DNA from: Mesobacillus campisalis | Lineage (GTDB): Bacteria; Bacillota; Bacilli; Bacillales; Cytobacillaceae | Reading direction: 5' to 3' | Length of the DNA stretch: 64,000 nt | NCBI RefSeq assembly: GCF_000986785.1 | Contig: NZ_LAYY01000007.1 | Location: 1-64,000 of the forward strand | Shown: positions 1 to 8,699 of the stretch, piece after piece | Numbering within the stretch: position 1 is the first letter of the stretch | Layout: each line of letters opens with the position of its first letter | Notes under the pieces: generated by a model | The model's input: the letters and a program-made list of their open reading frames with translations, nothing else | The model's database searches: none | What the model was told of the DNA's origin: nothing | Made by a program: the position numbers and the translations under genes

Positions 1-178
<178 letters not shown>

Positions 179-180
179 TG

Positions 181-548
<368 letters not shown>

Positions 549-552
549 AAAA

Positions 553-587
553 GAAAGAACAGCTGAAATACGCTGTTCTTTTTTGTG
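553..587 (+). terminator. rRNA operon terminator
   Basis: The inverted repeat AAGAACAGC / GCTGTTCTT is followed by a run of T. It lies directly downstream of 5S rRNA. No tRNA gene follows before the next coding region. Confidence 0.85.
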
Positions 588-741
588 TTTTACGGGTGAA
601 ATTTGTAAAATAGCTGCTCAGGAATTCAGCTGACCTAGCAAAAATTCAAACAGTTGGAAAATAATCAGGGAATCCAGGAATACGATGTACTAAGAGGAAG
701 CTGCTGAAGAGCTGCTCCATCTTTATATAGGGGGGTTGAAA

Positions 742-2073
742 ATGGATCAGGCTGAAAAACGGAAACAACTGATTGAATTGGATAAAAAACATTTTATACA
801 CCCTACTTCTTCGTTGAAACATCAACAGGAACATGGTGCCCCATTTATTTTTACAGAAGGAAACGGTGTCTATTTGACGGATATCACTGGACATAGGGTT
901 CTTGAAGCGATGTCATCTCTTTGGAATGTGAATGTAGGGTATGGAAGAGCCGAATTAGCTGAGGCGGCGAGGGACCAGATGAAGAAGCTTGCATTTACCA
1001 ATTGCTTTTCCTCGATGAGCAATGAGCCGGCGATCAAGCTTGCTGCCAAACTTGCGAATCTCGCGCCAGGCCACCTTAATGCGGTTTTCTTTACTTCTGG
1101 CGGTTCAGAGGCGAATGATACGGCATATAAACTGGCCCGCTATTATTGGAAGCTAAAAGGGAAGCCGCAAAAAACAAAGATCATTGCAAGGAAAAAAGGA
1201 TATCATGGCGTCAATATTGGAGCAACGAGTGCAACGGGCATCCTGTCGTTCCAAGAGATGGCTATTTCGCCGGCCCCGGATTTTCTCCATGTCGGTCCCT
1301 TCTCGGCTGCCGAGTTAAAAAAACTAATTGAAACAGAAGGGGCGGATACAATAGCGGCCTTCATCGCTGAACCAATACAGGGAGCTGGGGGTGTGAATAT
1401 TGCTTCCGACGGTTATTTTCAGGAAGTAAGAACCATTTGTGATAGGAATGATATCCTATTTATCGCTGACGAGGTCATCACTGGGTTTGGGCGGACAGGA
1501 AAAATGTTTGCTTTGGAGCATGAGCGAGTCGTACCGGATATGATGCTGTTGGCAAAAGGAATTACAAGCGGCTATATCCCGCTAGGTGCTGTGGTTTTGT
1601 CTGATGCCATCCAAAAGGAACTGACCAGCGGGACTGATGGTGTGCTTCTTCATGGGTATACGTACAGCGGACATGCGGCCGCCTGCGCCGTTGCCCTGAA
1701 GAATATTGAGATCATAGAACGGGAAAATCTCGTAGAAAATTCAAGAATCATGGGAGCTAAAATGCTGGAGGGCTTCCGGAATCTGCAGCAAGAGGTGAAT
1801 ATTGTAGGCGAGGTACGGGGATTAGGACTGATCGGGGCAATGGAAATCATCCATCCTGCCACAAAGCTGCGATTTCCAGTCCCTGTTGCTCCTGAAGTAA
1901 GCAAGGAGGCGGCCAAACGTGGACTGATGGTTAGAACGGTGGTATTTGAAGGAATGGATACCATTGTCTTTGCTCCTCCGTTGATTATAAAAGCACACGA
2001 AGTTGAAGAGTTGCTTCATATTCTTCAACAATCACTCATCGCTGTTCAAAAGAAAGTCATGGCGCAAAAATAG
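742..2073 (+). CDS. Class III PLP-dependent aminotransferase (omega-transaminase type)
   Basis: A 443-residue fold-type I aminotransferase of the class III (ornithine/GABA/omega-amino acid) group. These enzymes move an amino group from an omega-amine or amino acid to an oxo acid through pyridoxal phosphate. Visible landmarks are the cofactor segment FTSGGSEANDTAYK, the aspartate in FIADEVITGFGRTG, and the Schiff-base lysine in LLAKGITSGYIPLGAV. The length is normal for the family. An upstream TTG at 736 is possible, but the GGGGGG ribosome site abuts it and is well spaced (6 nt) for the ATG at 742. The substrate cannot be told. B. subtilis YhxA is a likely relative from memory. It stands alone after the rRNA operon. 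Confidence 0.88.
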   Translation: MDQAEKRKQLIELDKKHFIHPTSSLKHQQEHGAPFIFTEGNGVYLTDITGHRVLEAMSSLWNVNVGYGRAELAEAARDQMKKLAFTNCFSSMSNEPAIKLAAKLANLAPGHLNAVFFTSGGSEANDTAYKLARYYWKLKGKPQKTKIIARKKGYHGVNIGATSATGILSFQEMAISPAPDFLHVGPFSAAELKKLIETEGADTIAAFIAEPIQGAGGVNIASDGYFQEVRTICDRNDILFIADEVITGFGRTGKMFALEHERVVPDMMLLAKGITSGYIPLGAVVLSDAIQKELTSGTDGVLLHGYTYSGHAAACAVALKNIEIIERENLVENSRIMGAKMLEGFRNLQQEVNIVGEVRGLGLIGAMEIIHPATKLRFPVPVAPEVSKEAAKRGLMVRTVVFEGMDTIVFAPPLIIKAHEVEELLHILQQSLIAVQKKVMAQK

Positions 2074-2136
2074 AACTATCATAGGAAAAGGGAAGTGTGG
2101 GACGCTAAAGAAAACGGCAACTTAGAAGGTGATTGG

Positions 2137-2871
2137 ATGAAAACCATTCCATATCTGTTACTATGTGTTTTATGCTTCTTTTTTCCTGCAGAGACCACCG
2201 CACAGAAAAGAGTGCCTATTCTTATTTACCATTCAATCGATGAATATACTGGCCAGGGATCCAAGGAGTTATATGTTACCCCAAAAAACTTTGAAGACCA
2301 GATGAACTATTTGCGGACTCACGGCTTCACCCCGCTGACGTTTGAACAATGGGAGAGGACCAGGCTTGTCAGCAAACCCATCTTCATTACCATTGATGAT
2401 GGATATAAAAACAATCTTAACGCCTTCTCCATTCTTCAAAAGCTTGAGAGCCAGCAATTTCAGCCAAAAGCAACCCTCTTTGTCATTTCCGACTTTATTG
2501 GCAGGCCAGGCCGCCTTTCCCGGGGAGACCTGAAAAGGTTTTCGGATTCAGGCATCATGTCCATTCAGTCACATACAGCAACACATCCGGATTTAACAAA
2601 GATAACTCAGTTTGATGAGGAATTGAAAGATTCAAGGGACAAAATCAGGGAAATAACCGGCAGACCAGTCATCGCCCTGGCTTATCCATATGGAAATTTC
2701 AATGCCAAGGTGGTGGCGGAAACAAAGCAACATTACTTATTTGGACTCACCACTACACCAGGACCTTATGTAGCGCAGAATAGTAAAGATGAGCTTTACC
2801 TGCTTCCAAGGATGTATGTGAAGTACTCAACTTCACTTGATGAGTTTGCGAGGCTGGTGGAGGGAGAATGA
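2137..2871 (+). CDS. Secreted polysaccharide deacetylase (NodB fold)
   Basis: A 244-residue exported protein. An N-terminal signal peptide (residues ~1-22, basic start and long hydrophobic core ending near ETTAQ) precedes a carbohydrate esterase 4-type domain. The family motifs are present: PILIYHSID, the aspartate pair in FITIDDGYKNN, the metal-site histidines in SHTATHPDL, and LAYPYGNFN. Such enzymes remove acetyl groups from cell-wall or exopolysaccharide sugars outside the membrane. The ATG at 2137 has a good AGAAGGTG site; an upstream in-frame GTG at 2095 would put 14 residues before the signal peptide and is less likely. The natural substrate is unknown. Confidence 0.88.
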   Translation: MKTIPYLLLCVLCFFFPAETTAQKRVPILIYHSIDEYTGQGSKELYVTPKNFEDQMNYLRTHGFTPLTFEQWERTRLVSKPIFITIDDGYKNNLNAFSILQKLESQQFQPKATLFVISDFIGRPGRLSRGDLKRFSDSGIMSIQSHTATHPDLTKITQFDEELKDSRDKIREITGRPVIALAYPYGNFNAKVVAETKQHYLFGLTTTPGPYVAQNSKDELYLLPRMYVKYSTSLDEFARLVEGE

Positions 2872-2945
2872 AACCAGAGCGTTAAGAATAAGGGCCGGCA
2901 AGGTAAATGGTGGCCTAAGTTTACACAAAGAATGGGGGACCTGCG

Positions 2946-3602
2946 ATGCATCGGGTGCTTGACTCATTTTTAAAAGAAAACTTCCCTGGCCTGCAACTTT
3001 CTCCTGGCTTGATATCTTCCTGGAGCAGGCGCCTGCGCTTCGAAATTTCGCCGCCAGGTTTCAACAGCACTGATCCTGAGTCCTTTGGGCAGGCTTGCCA
3101 ACGGGCTGGCCAACTGTTTCATAAAGTATTTCACAGCAAGGATGAACTGTTGCTGGTAACCGTGGTGCAGCCTCCAGGGAATGAATCAGTTCTGCGAAGG
3201 AAACACTTGAATATTTATTTAAAATATGTAAAACGCAAGAATACGGTCCATAGGCTTCAGCATTTCCTTAAGATGGCCGAGGGCAAGGATGTGAAGGAAC
3301 ACCGCTTTATTATTCCTTGCAGGAAGGAAGACATTCACTATTTGCAGCTGATAGAAGCGATTCTGTATGAAGATTTTGCCCACCCATCAACAATCCTGAA
3401 AAAACCTCCCAAACACAATCATGATATCTATTTCATCAATCATACCAATAAAATAATCTATCATTTATACGACGATCGCCGATGTGAAATCGTGGCTGCT
3501 GATAAGGAGCAGCTGCGTCCATTATATGATGAATTCAATAGCTGGATTCTTAAAAATGACCGTGAATCAGCAGAATCCATTTTCAATGATTTTCCAAAAT
3601 AA
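2946..3602 (+). CDS. DUF3885 family protein
   Basis: A 218-residue cytoplasmic protein of unknown function. It begins with a FLKENFPGL-type segment and ends with the conserved IYHLYDDRRCEIVAADKE region followed by an LY.EFNSWIL segment, the pattern I associate with DUF3885. No catalytic motif or membrane segment is visible. It has a GGGGGA ribosome site. It lies 75 bp after the deacetylase gene and may be co-transcribed with it, since no terminator is visible between them. A hairpin at 3659-3685 follows. The family name is from memory of the conserved C-terminal segment. Confidence 0.75.
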   Translation: MHRVLDSFLKENFPGLQLSPGLISSWSRRLRFEISPPGFNSTDPESFGQACQRAGQLFHKVFHSKDELLLVTVVQPPGNESVLRRKHLNIYLKYVKRKNTVHRLQHFLKMAEGKDVKEHRFIIPCRKEDIHYLQLIEAILYEDFAHPSTILKKPPKHNHDIYFINHTNKIIYHLYDDRRCEIVAADKEQLRPLYDEFNSWILKNDRESAESIFNDFPK

Positions 3603-3658
3603 TTACAAATGATTCTCTTGCAGGCAAAGATAGTGTATAGTATTAATAGAATCGTTTA

Positions 3659-3685
3659 CGCCAGTTGGACGAACTGGCGTTTTTA
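3659..3685 (+). terminator. Hairpin with U-tract (terminator or leader attenuator)
   Basis: CGCCAGTT / AACTGGCG with a five-base loop is followed by TTTTTAATTTT. It lies 57 bp after the DUF3885 stop and 24 bp before the start of the symporter. It can end transcription of the upstream gene or act as a 5' leader element of the next. A weak promoter candidate (TTGCAG, 17 bases, TATTAA at 3618-3646) sits just upstream, which would place the hairpin near the start of the symporter mRNA. Confidence 0.65.
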
Positions 3686-3708
3686 ATTTTGTTAGGGAGG
3701 GGTCCGCT

Positions 3709-4674
3709 TTGCTGCAGAAAATAAACAAACAGCTGGAAAGAATTATGCCCGTGATCACTCCTGTAAGTGTCGTGATTGGTGTTTTATTCGCGGCTGCATT
3801 TATACCTTATACAAATTGGGTACCATGGATATTTGCTTTTATGACATTTGCTGGAAGTCTCGGTGCAAACCTCAATGCTTTTAAGGAAACGCTGAAACAC
3901 CCTTTTCCGCTATTCCTGACACTGGTGATCCTGCATGTTCTTATGCCTGCATGGGCGTGGGGAGTTGGCCATTTGGCCTTTAATGGAGATGCATATACCA
4001 TTACGGGGATTGTACTTGGAATGGCCATCCCAACTGGAATATCCAGTTTAATCTGGGTGGCCATCTATCGTGGCAACATTGCTTTAACCTTATCCATCAT
4101 CATAATTGATACCATTCTTTCCCCTTTCATTGTGCCTTTTACCCTGACGCTGATGGTGGGCAGCAGGGTGGAAATGGACGTGCTCAGCATCATGGGAGGA
4201 CTTTTTGGGATGGTTGTTGTTCCATCCATCCTGGGAATGCTTTTGAATCAGGGTACAAAAGGAAAGGCAAAGACGATTCTCAGCCCGAAGCTTGCCCCGT
4301 TTTCCAAACTTGGCCTTGCTGTGGTAGTTATGATCAATTCTGCTGCCGTTTCTCCATATTTGCGCACTATTGATGTGAAACTCCTTCAAATTACTGCGAT
4401 TGTCTTTTTCATCGCTTTCACGGGCTATTTACTTTCCTTCTTCATCGGAAAACTGTTTAAAGGGGACAGGGATACAGTTATTGCCTTGACATTTACCGGA
4501 GGAATGAGGAATATCAGTGCGGGTGCCGTCCTTGCGGTTTCCTACTTCCCGCCGCCTGTAGCGGTGCCCGTCGTTGTCGGCATGCTGTTTCAGCAGGTCT
4601 TGGCATCTTTTTACGGATTTTTTGTGGACCGCCATTACAGCCGGAGATATTATGAAAAGACCCATACAGCATAA
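3709..4674 (+). CDS. Bile acid:sodium symporter (BASS) family transporter
   Basis: A 321-residue membrane protein with about ten hydrophobic segments and no signal cleavage site. Two inverted five-helix repeats are suggested by glycine- and asparagine-containing breaks such as GSLGANLNAF, GIVLGMAIPTGISS and FTGGMRNISAGAVLAVSYFPPP, typical of BASS proteins (YocS in B. subtilis is a relative of equal length). Characterised relatives carry organic anions, for example bile acids, pyruvate or pantothenate, with sodium. The real substrate here is unknown. The TTG start at 3709 has a strong GGGAGGGG site six bases upstream. A bidirectional terminator follows. Confidence 0.88.
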   Translation: MLQKINKQLERIMPVITPVSVVIGVLFAAAFIPYTNWVPWIFAFMTFAGSLGANLNAFKETLKHPFPLFLTLVILHVLMPAWAWGVGHLAFNGDAYTITGIVLGMAIPTGISSLIWVAIYRGNIALTLSIIIIDTILSPFIVPFTLTLMVGSRVEMDVLSIMGGLFGMVVVPSILGMLLNQGTKGKAKTILSPKLAPFSKLGLAVVVMINSAAVSPYLRTIDVKLLQITAIVFFIAFTGYLLSFFIGKLFKGDRDTVIALTFTGGMRNISAGAVLAVSYFPPPVAVPVVVGMLFQQVLASFYGFFVDRHYSRRYYEKTHTA

Positions 4675-4678
4675 GCTT

Positions 4679-4713
4679 AAGGACCAGGCCATATACAGGC
4701 GTGGTCCTTTATT
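4679..4713. terminator. Bidirectional terminator between convergent genes
   Basis: AAGGACCA / TGGTCCTT forms an eight-base stem with T-rich flanks on both strands. It lies between the plus-strand symporter and the minus-strand DUF2187 gene, whose stop codon overlaps the right arm. Confidence 0.75.
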
Positions 4714-4924
4714 GTTTAATGACGTAATTTTTATGTGAAACCACTGTGAATGGAGTTTCCAGGTCCAGCTTTTGGGCATCTTCCTGGCTTAGTTTTACGA
4801 TGACACTCGATTCCTTAACCTTTGTTACAGTGCCGAAAAAGGCTATTCCATGGCGGCTGCAAAGGACCAGGTCGCCAACCTGTACATTCTGCAAGGTCCT
4901 CTGTTTATTTGCGAATGCATCCAT
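4709..4924 (-). CDS. DUF2187 family small protein
   Basis: A 71-residue protein with a KOW/SH3-like strand pattern: NVQVGDLVLCSRHGIAFFGTVTKV, then SSVIVKLSQ, then the family C-terminal signature VVSHKNYVIK. The B. subtilis relative is YkvS. Its function is not known; the fold suggests nucleic acid or protein contact, but this is inference. A GGAGTG-like ribosome site precedes the ATG. It is transcribed away from the TetR gene. Confidence 0.8.
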   Translation of the reverse strand: MDAFANKQRTLQNVQVGDLVLCSRHGIAFFGTVTKVKESSVIVKLSQEDAQKLDLETPFTVVSHKNYVIKQ

Positions 4925-5077
4925 TTATTTTGACACTCCTTCTACAAGAGATGGGCAGTTAATGAGAGTGGTTCATGAATATCCATTATTTGAAGAGGGG
5001 TGTGAAAACAAATAATCGATAAACATGAACTCTGGTTCAAGTATTCCATATTGTTATCAAACCTGTCAACGAAAAAG

Positions 5078-5114
5078 GTGAATTGGGATTCACTATTGTA
5101 TCTTATGCTATAAT
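5078..5114 (+). promoter_or_regulatory. Extended -10 promoter and candidate TetR operator
   Basis: TGCTATAAT at 5106-5114 is a perfect extended -10 element 17 bases before the TetR start codon. The inverted repeat GTGAAT-TGGG-ATTCAC at 5078-5093 lies where the -35 region would be and no good -35 hexamer is visible. The arrangement suggests that the TetR protein represses its own promoter. The promoter is seen; the operator role is inferred. Confidence 0.6.
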
Positions 5115-5131
5115 ATTGTGGAGGTGATACT

Positions 5132-5803
5132 ATGCAGGACCAAGACCAACAGCAGCTCGTCGGATCTTTTCCTTCCCTGCCGAAGCAGGAAAGGGCCCTC
5201 CAAAAAAGGAAGGCGTTGTTGGAAAGCGGACGCATTTTATTTATCGAAAAAGGCTATGAGCATACAACAGCAAAAGAAATTGCCGCTCATGCAATGGTTG
5301 CCACGGGCACATTTTATCGATACTTCTCAGATAAGAGACAGTTGTTGATGGCCTTGCTGAAAGATCAGTTGGACCGGCTTGTGCCTCCAGAGCCAAGCTG
5401 GCTGGACAAAAATCCCGAGGCGCTGCTTTCTTCTTCATTGGAGGCGCATTTTTCCCGCCTTGAAAAATTGGGACTTCACCGTGTCCTTCCTGAATTGCTT
5501 CCACACGATGGAGAGCTGGCAGAAGTGCTTGCCGATGGAAGGAAAAAACTCCATGATAACATTCATGAAGGTCTGAAGCAGGCTCAAAATGAAGGGCTTA
5601 CATGGAATGATTTAGACCTCGATTCTGTTGCCTGGTCCATTCTTTTTCTGGTGGAAAGAGTTCCTGAGATGAAATTGGAACGCGGAAAAAAAACCAGTTA
5701 CGACGAAATTGCAAAAATTATCTGCCGAATGGTTTTTCCTCCCGAAATCCTGGTTCAATTACGGTCCGGGTCAAGGACTTTACTGGGAAATGAAAACGGA
5801 TAA
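5132..5803 (+). CDS. TetR/AcrR family transcriptional regulator
   Basis: A 223-residue repressor. The N-terminal TetR helix-turn-helix (residues ~20-70) is clear: ARGxLFxEKGYExTTxxEIA appears as SGRILFIEKGYEHTTAKEIA, followed by VATGTFYRYFSDKRQLLMAL. The C-terminal half is helical and would bind an unknown ligand. The ATG has a GGAGGTGAT site. It has its own extended -10 promoter with an overlapping inverted repeat. Its likely targets are itself or nearby genes. The divergent DUF2187 gene and the downstream hydrolase have separate signals. Confidence 0.9.
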   Translation: MQDQDQQQLVGSFPSLPKQERALQKRKALLESGRILFIEKGYEHTTAKEIAAHAMVATGTFYRYFSDKRQLLMALLKDQLDRLVPPEPSWLDKNPEALLSSSLEAHFSRLEKLGLHRVLPELLPHDGELAEVLADGRKKLHDNIHEGLKQAQNEGLTWNDLDLDSVAWSILFLVERVPEMKLERGKKTSYDEIAKIICRMVFPPEILVQLRSGSRTLLGNENG

Positions 5804-5804
5804 T

Positions 5805-5833
5805 TTGACAGAAATTATTATCTTATATATAAT
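5805..5833 (+). promoter_or_regulatory. Consensus sigma-A promoter of the manganese riboswitch transcript
   Basis: TTGACA at 5805-5810 and TATAAT at 5828-5833 are both perfect hexamers with an optimal 17-base spacer. The predicted start is near 5840, just before the riboswitch aptamer. It begins two bases after the TetR stop codon. Confidence 0.85.
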
Positions 5834-5854
5834 ATTCTATAATGTAAGATTCTC

Positions 5855-5976
5855 TTAAAGGGGAGTAGCTTTTACAGCAGAGTCGTCATTACGGAGTAGA
5901 CCCTCCCGGCTTTGCTGGCAACGCCAGTTGTTAGCAAGACCTTTATCAATTGCATGATTGGTAAAGGTCTTTTTTG
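5855..5976 (+). promoter_or_regulatory. yybP-ykoY (manganese) riboswitch with terminator
   Basis: The aptamer hallmarks are present in order: AAAGGGGAGTAGC, AGTCGTCATTAC, CGGCTTTGCTGGCA, and GCAAGACCTTT, whose last bases pair with AAAGG at the 5' end to form P1. The 3' strand AGACCTTTATCAA instead pairs with TTGGTAAAGGTCT and is followed by seven T, which is a terminator that excludes P1. High Mn(II) should therefore favour readthrough. The same conserved blocks recur at 28886-29010 before a TerC gene. Here the next gene is an alpha/beta hydrolase, an unusual target. Confidence 0.9.
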
Positions 5977-6112
5977 TTTGGAAAGGATTTTACCAACATG
6001 GTAAGAGCATTTGCTTTGTACATGTTTTTTCAGGGTATGGATAAGTGACTGCAAAGGTTTCAAGACTGTCATTCCATAAATCCAGGAAACTATTTCTAAG
6101 CCGGAGGGATTC

Positions 6113-6910
6113 ATGCTTTACTACAAGACGTTTGAATTGACCCCCAGCCATGAATGGACGGTGTTCATCCATGGTGCGGGCGGTAGTTCGTCAATTTGGT
6201 ATAAACAAATAAAAGAATTCAAGAAACATTTTAATATATTGCTGATTGACCTTAGAGGTCACGGAAACTCAAAAGATAGAATAAAATCAAAACATAGCTA
6301 TTCCTTTGATGAAGTAAGTATTGATGTCATTCAAGTACTTGATCATCTCAACATCCGTTCAGCGCATTTTATTGGCATGTCCCTGGGGACCATCCTGATT
6401 CGCAACATAGCCAAAATGGAGCCGCACAGAGTGAAATCGATGGTAATGGGCGGGGCAGTCATCCGCTTGAACACGCGTGTCAAAACCTTGATGTTCTTGG
6501 GGAATGTATGCAAAAAGTTCATTCCTTATATGTGGCTGTACCGTCTGTTCGCCTGGTGCCTGATGCCGAATGAAAGGCATAAAAAATCGCGGCTGATGTT
6601 TGTTGAGCAGGCAAAAAAGCTCTACCAGAAGGAGTTTATCCGGTGGTTCAAACTAACCAAGGATGTCGCCCCTTTGCTGGTGAAATTTGAAGAAGACCCT
6701 GTGAATATTCCCACCCTGTACATTATGGGGAAAGAGGACTATATGTTCCTCCTGCCTGTCGAAGAAGTAGTAAAGCGGAACAATTTTGCTTCTTTGTCCG
6801 TCATTGAGGATAGCGGCCATGTATGCAATGTCGACCAGCATAAAAAGTTCAATGATCTTTCTATTGCCTTTTTAAAAAGCCTTAGTTGCAGTAGAGTCTT
6901 GAACGCATAG
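6113..6910 (+). CDS. Alpha/beta fold hydrolase
   Basis: A 265-residue alpha/beta hydrolase. The oxyanion segment FIHGAGGSSSIW, the nucleophile elbow GMSLGTILI with Ser as nucleophile, and the C-terminal histidine in EDSGHVCNVDQH form the usual catalytic set; DLRGHGNSKD is also typical. A basic, hydrophobic lid region follows residue 130. The substrate is unknown. It is the first gene after the manganese riboswitch and terminator at 5855-5976, 136 bp downstream, so its expression may depend on Mn(II). The DUF5392 gene follows after 22 bp and probably shares the transcript. Confidence 0.87.
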   Translation: MLYYKTFELTPSHEWTVFIHGAGGSSSIWYKQIKEFKKHFNILLIDLRGHGNSKDRIKSKHSYSFDEVSIDVIQVLDHLNIRSAHFIGMSLGTILIRNIAKMEPHRVKSMVMGGAVIRLNTRVKTLMFLGNVCKKFIPYMWLYRLFAWCLMPNERHKKSRLMFVEQAKKLYQKEFIRWFKLTKDVAPLLVKFEEDPVNIPTLYIMGKEDYMFLLPVEEVVKRNNFASLSVIEDSGHVCNVDQHKKFNDLSIAFLKSLSCSRVLNA

Positions 6911-6932
6911 TAAATGGGAAGGGTGTGTTCTG

Positions 6933-7373
6933 TTGAAGTTATTTATGTCGGAAATGCCTGGCTACATTAAAAGAGAACTGGATCAGCTTCAGGAAGTCAT
7001 TGGGCCTTACATGAAAAAGATCTCTAAATATAGTATTTGGACACTGCCTCTCTTGCTCGTCTCTGCCTTCAACCTGATTTTCATGGTGTTTACTGGAGAC
7101 ATCAATGGAGAGAATGCTCTTGCCATTGGCCTGTTTGCCTTGATGGGAGCGATTGGGGCGGCCTTGTTCAAGGAAGTGAGGATCCAGCAGAATGAACTTC
7201 GTAAAAAAAGTGCCAATTATATGATTGACCGGATAAAAAATAGTGAAATAGCCAATGACTACCATAAAAAGCAATATATTCAGCTGATTAAAAACCAGCC
7301 GGCATCCAAAACAATCAATCATTTTATCAATTTCCTGATTGAAGAAAACAACCGGAAACGACTGCTGGATTAA
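6933..7373 (+). CDS. DUF5392 family membrane protein
   Basis: A 146-residue protein with two close hydrophobic segments (about residues 35-55 and 65-85) between a charged N-terminal helix and a long charged C-terminal helix. It resembles B. subtilis YwnF (DUF5392) in length and layout; no function is known. The TTG start at 6933 has a GGGAAGGGTG site eight bases upstream; an ATG at 6945 is an alternative. It follows the alpha/beta hydrolase by 22 bp and is probably in the same riboswitch-led transcript. Confidence 0.7.
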   Translation: MKLFMSEMPGYIKRELDQLQEVIGPYMKKISKYSIWTLPLLLVSAFNLIFMVFTGDINGENALAIGLFALMGAIGAALFKEVRIQQNELRKKSANYMIDRIKNSEIANDYHKKQYIQLIKNQPASKTINHFINFLIEENNRKRLLD

Positions 7374-7418
7374 TAGGCCTGTACGAAATAAAAAAGAAAG
7401 CGTACACCGCGGGAATTA

Positions 7419-7427
7419 TGTTAAAAT
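7419..7427 (+). promoter_or_regulatory. Extended -10 element of the queCDE leader
   Basis: TGTTAAAAT is an extended -10 sequence 36 bases before the preQ1 aptamer. The -35 region is weak. A small GCGATTT/AAATCGC hairpin at 7447-7462 lies between this promoter and the aptamer. Confidence 0.5.
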
Positions 7428-7462
7428 GAAACAGGAAAATTTAAAAGCGATTTTGAAATCGC

Positions 7463-7533
7463 GGGAGGTTCTAGCTACCCTCTTGAAAAAACTAGGGAAA
7501 ACAGTGCTGCTTTCTTTAGTGGCGCTGTTTTTT
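7463..7533 (+). promoter_or_regulatory. preQ1-I riboswitch with terminator
   Basis: GGGAGGTTCTAGCTACCCTC followed by GAAAAAACTAGGG matches the class I preQ1 aptamer, including the CTAGCTA loop and the A-rich tail that forms the pseudoknot. It is followed by the hairpin ACAGTGCTGC...GTGGCGCTGT and a T-run (7499-7533). Binding of preQ1 should stabilise the aptamer and favour termination, lowering queuosine precursor synthesis. It lies directly upstream of queC. Confidence 0.93.
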
Positions 7534-7552
7534 CATTGAAAAGGAGATTATC

Positions 7553-8215
7553 ATGAAAAAAAATGAAAAAGCACTTGTTGTTTTCAGCGGCGGACAGGAC
7601 AGTACTACTTGCCTGTTTTGGGCGATGGAACGATTTGAAGAAGTAGAGGCTGTGACATTTGACTACAATCAAAGACACAGCAGTGAAATAGAATGTGCCA
7701 AAACTATTGCAGAAGAGCTAAATATCCGCCATCATATCCTGGACATGAGCCTGCTGAACCAGCTGGCACCAAATGCATTGACCCGGGATGATATTGAAGT
7801 GAAGGATGGGGAAGGCGGCGGCCTGCCGTCGACATTTGTCCCAGGCCGGAATTTATTATTTATGTCATTTGCGGGAGTCCTGGGGAGCCAGGTGGGTGCC
7901 CGGCATATCATTACTGGAGTATGCGAAACAGACTTCAGCGGCTATCCTGATTGCCGGGATATATTTGTAAAGTCACTTAATGTCACTCTCAATCTGTCAA
8001 TGGATGAAGACTTTGTCATTCATACACCATTAATGTGGCTCGACAAGGCGGAGACATGGCAGCTGGCAGATGAACTGGGAGCTTTCGGGTTTGTCAGGGA
8101 AAAGACATTAACCTGCTACAACGGAATCATCGCGGATGGCTGTGGCGAATGCCCTGCATGCCGCTTACGGAAGAACGGTCTTGATGAATATCTGAAAGTC
8201 AGAAAGGAGCAATAA
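7553..8215 (+). CDS. queC: 7-cyano-7-deazaguanine (preQ0) synthase QueC
   Basis: A 220-residue cytoplasmic enzyme that converts 7-carboxy-7-deazaguanine to preQ0 with ATP and ammonia. The PP-loop nucleotide motif [11 protein letters not shown] is at residues ~10-20. The C-terminal zinc site is CYNG plus [10 protein letters not shown]. The length is typical. It is the first gene after the preQ1 riboswitch, with an AAGGAGAT site, and is followed by queD after one base. It catalyses the third of the three queCDE steps from GTP-derived precursors. Confidence 0.97.
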   Translation: MKKNEKALVVFSGGQDSTTCLFWAMERFEEVEAVTFDYNQRHSSEIECAKTIAEELNIRHHILDMSLLNQLAPNALTRDDIEVKDGEGGGLPSTFVPGRNLLFMSFAGVLGSQVGARHIITGVCETDFSGYPDCRDIFVKSLNVTLNLSMDEDFVIHTPLMWLDKAETWQLADELGAFGFVREKTLTCYNGIIADGCGECPACRLRKNGLDEYLKVRKEQ

Positions 8216-8216
8216 C

Positions 8217-8699
8217 ATGTACGGATTTCGGATTGTTGATAAGCTCCAGAAGATGGACGAAGATATCAAGAGGAATCAGTTGAAATACCATCACAAGCGT
8301 GTTCTTGTCAGCAAAGAGTTCACCTTTGATTCGGCCCATCACTTGCATGCATATGAAGGAAAATGCAAAAACCTCCATGGTCATACCTACAGAGTCATTT
8401 TCGGACTAAGCGGCTTTGTTGACGACAGGGGCCTGTTGATTGATTTTGGCGACATCAAGGAAATTTGGAAAACAGAAATTGAAATCCACCTTGACCATAA
8501 GTATTTAAATGAAACACTGCCGCCGATGAATACAACGGCTGAAAATATGGTGGTATGGATATATGAAAAAATGGCAGAGGCACTTGAAAAGGAAGAGCGA
8601 AAGAGAGTGTATGATGGCGCGAGGGTCGAATTCGTCCGTTTATATGAGACTCCTACCAGCTATGCGGAAGCAAGAAGGGAGTGGATGGAGGTTGAGTAA
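8217..8699 (+). CDS. queD: 6-carboxy-5,6,7,8-tetrahydropterin synthase QueD
   Basis: A 160-residue enzyme that turns dihydroneopterin triphosphate into 6-carboxytetrahydropterin. The zinc and catalytic residues are seen in FDSAHHLHAYEGKCKNLHGHTY (two separate histidine pairs and the catalytic Cys), with LDHKYLNE and the glutamate in LYETPTSYAE. About 30 extra residues precede the core, as in other Bacillus QueD proteins. The ATG follows the queC stop by one base, with AGGAG inside queC. Its 3' end overlaps the start of queE. Confidence 0.96.
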   Translation: MYGFRIVDKLQKMDEDIKRNQLKYHHKRVLVSKEFTFDSAHHLHAYEGKCKNLHGHTYRVIFGLSGFVDDRGLLIDFGDIKEIWKTEIEIHLDHKYLNETLPPMNTTAENMVVWIYEKMAEALEKEERKRVYDGARVEFVRLYETPTSYAEARREWMEVE

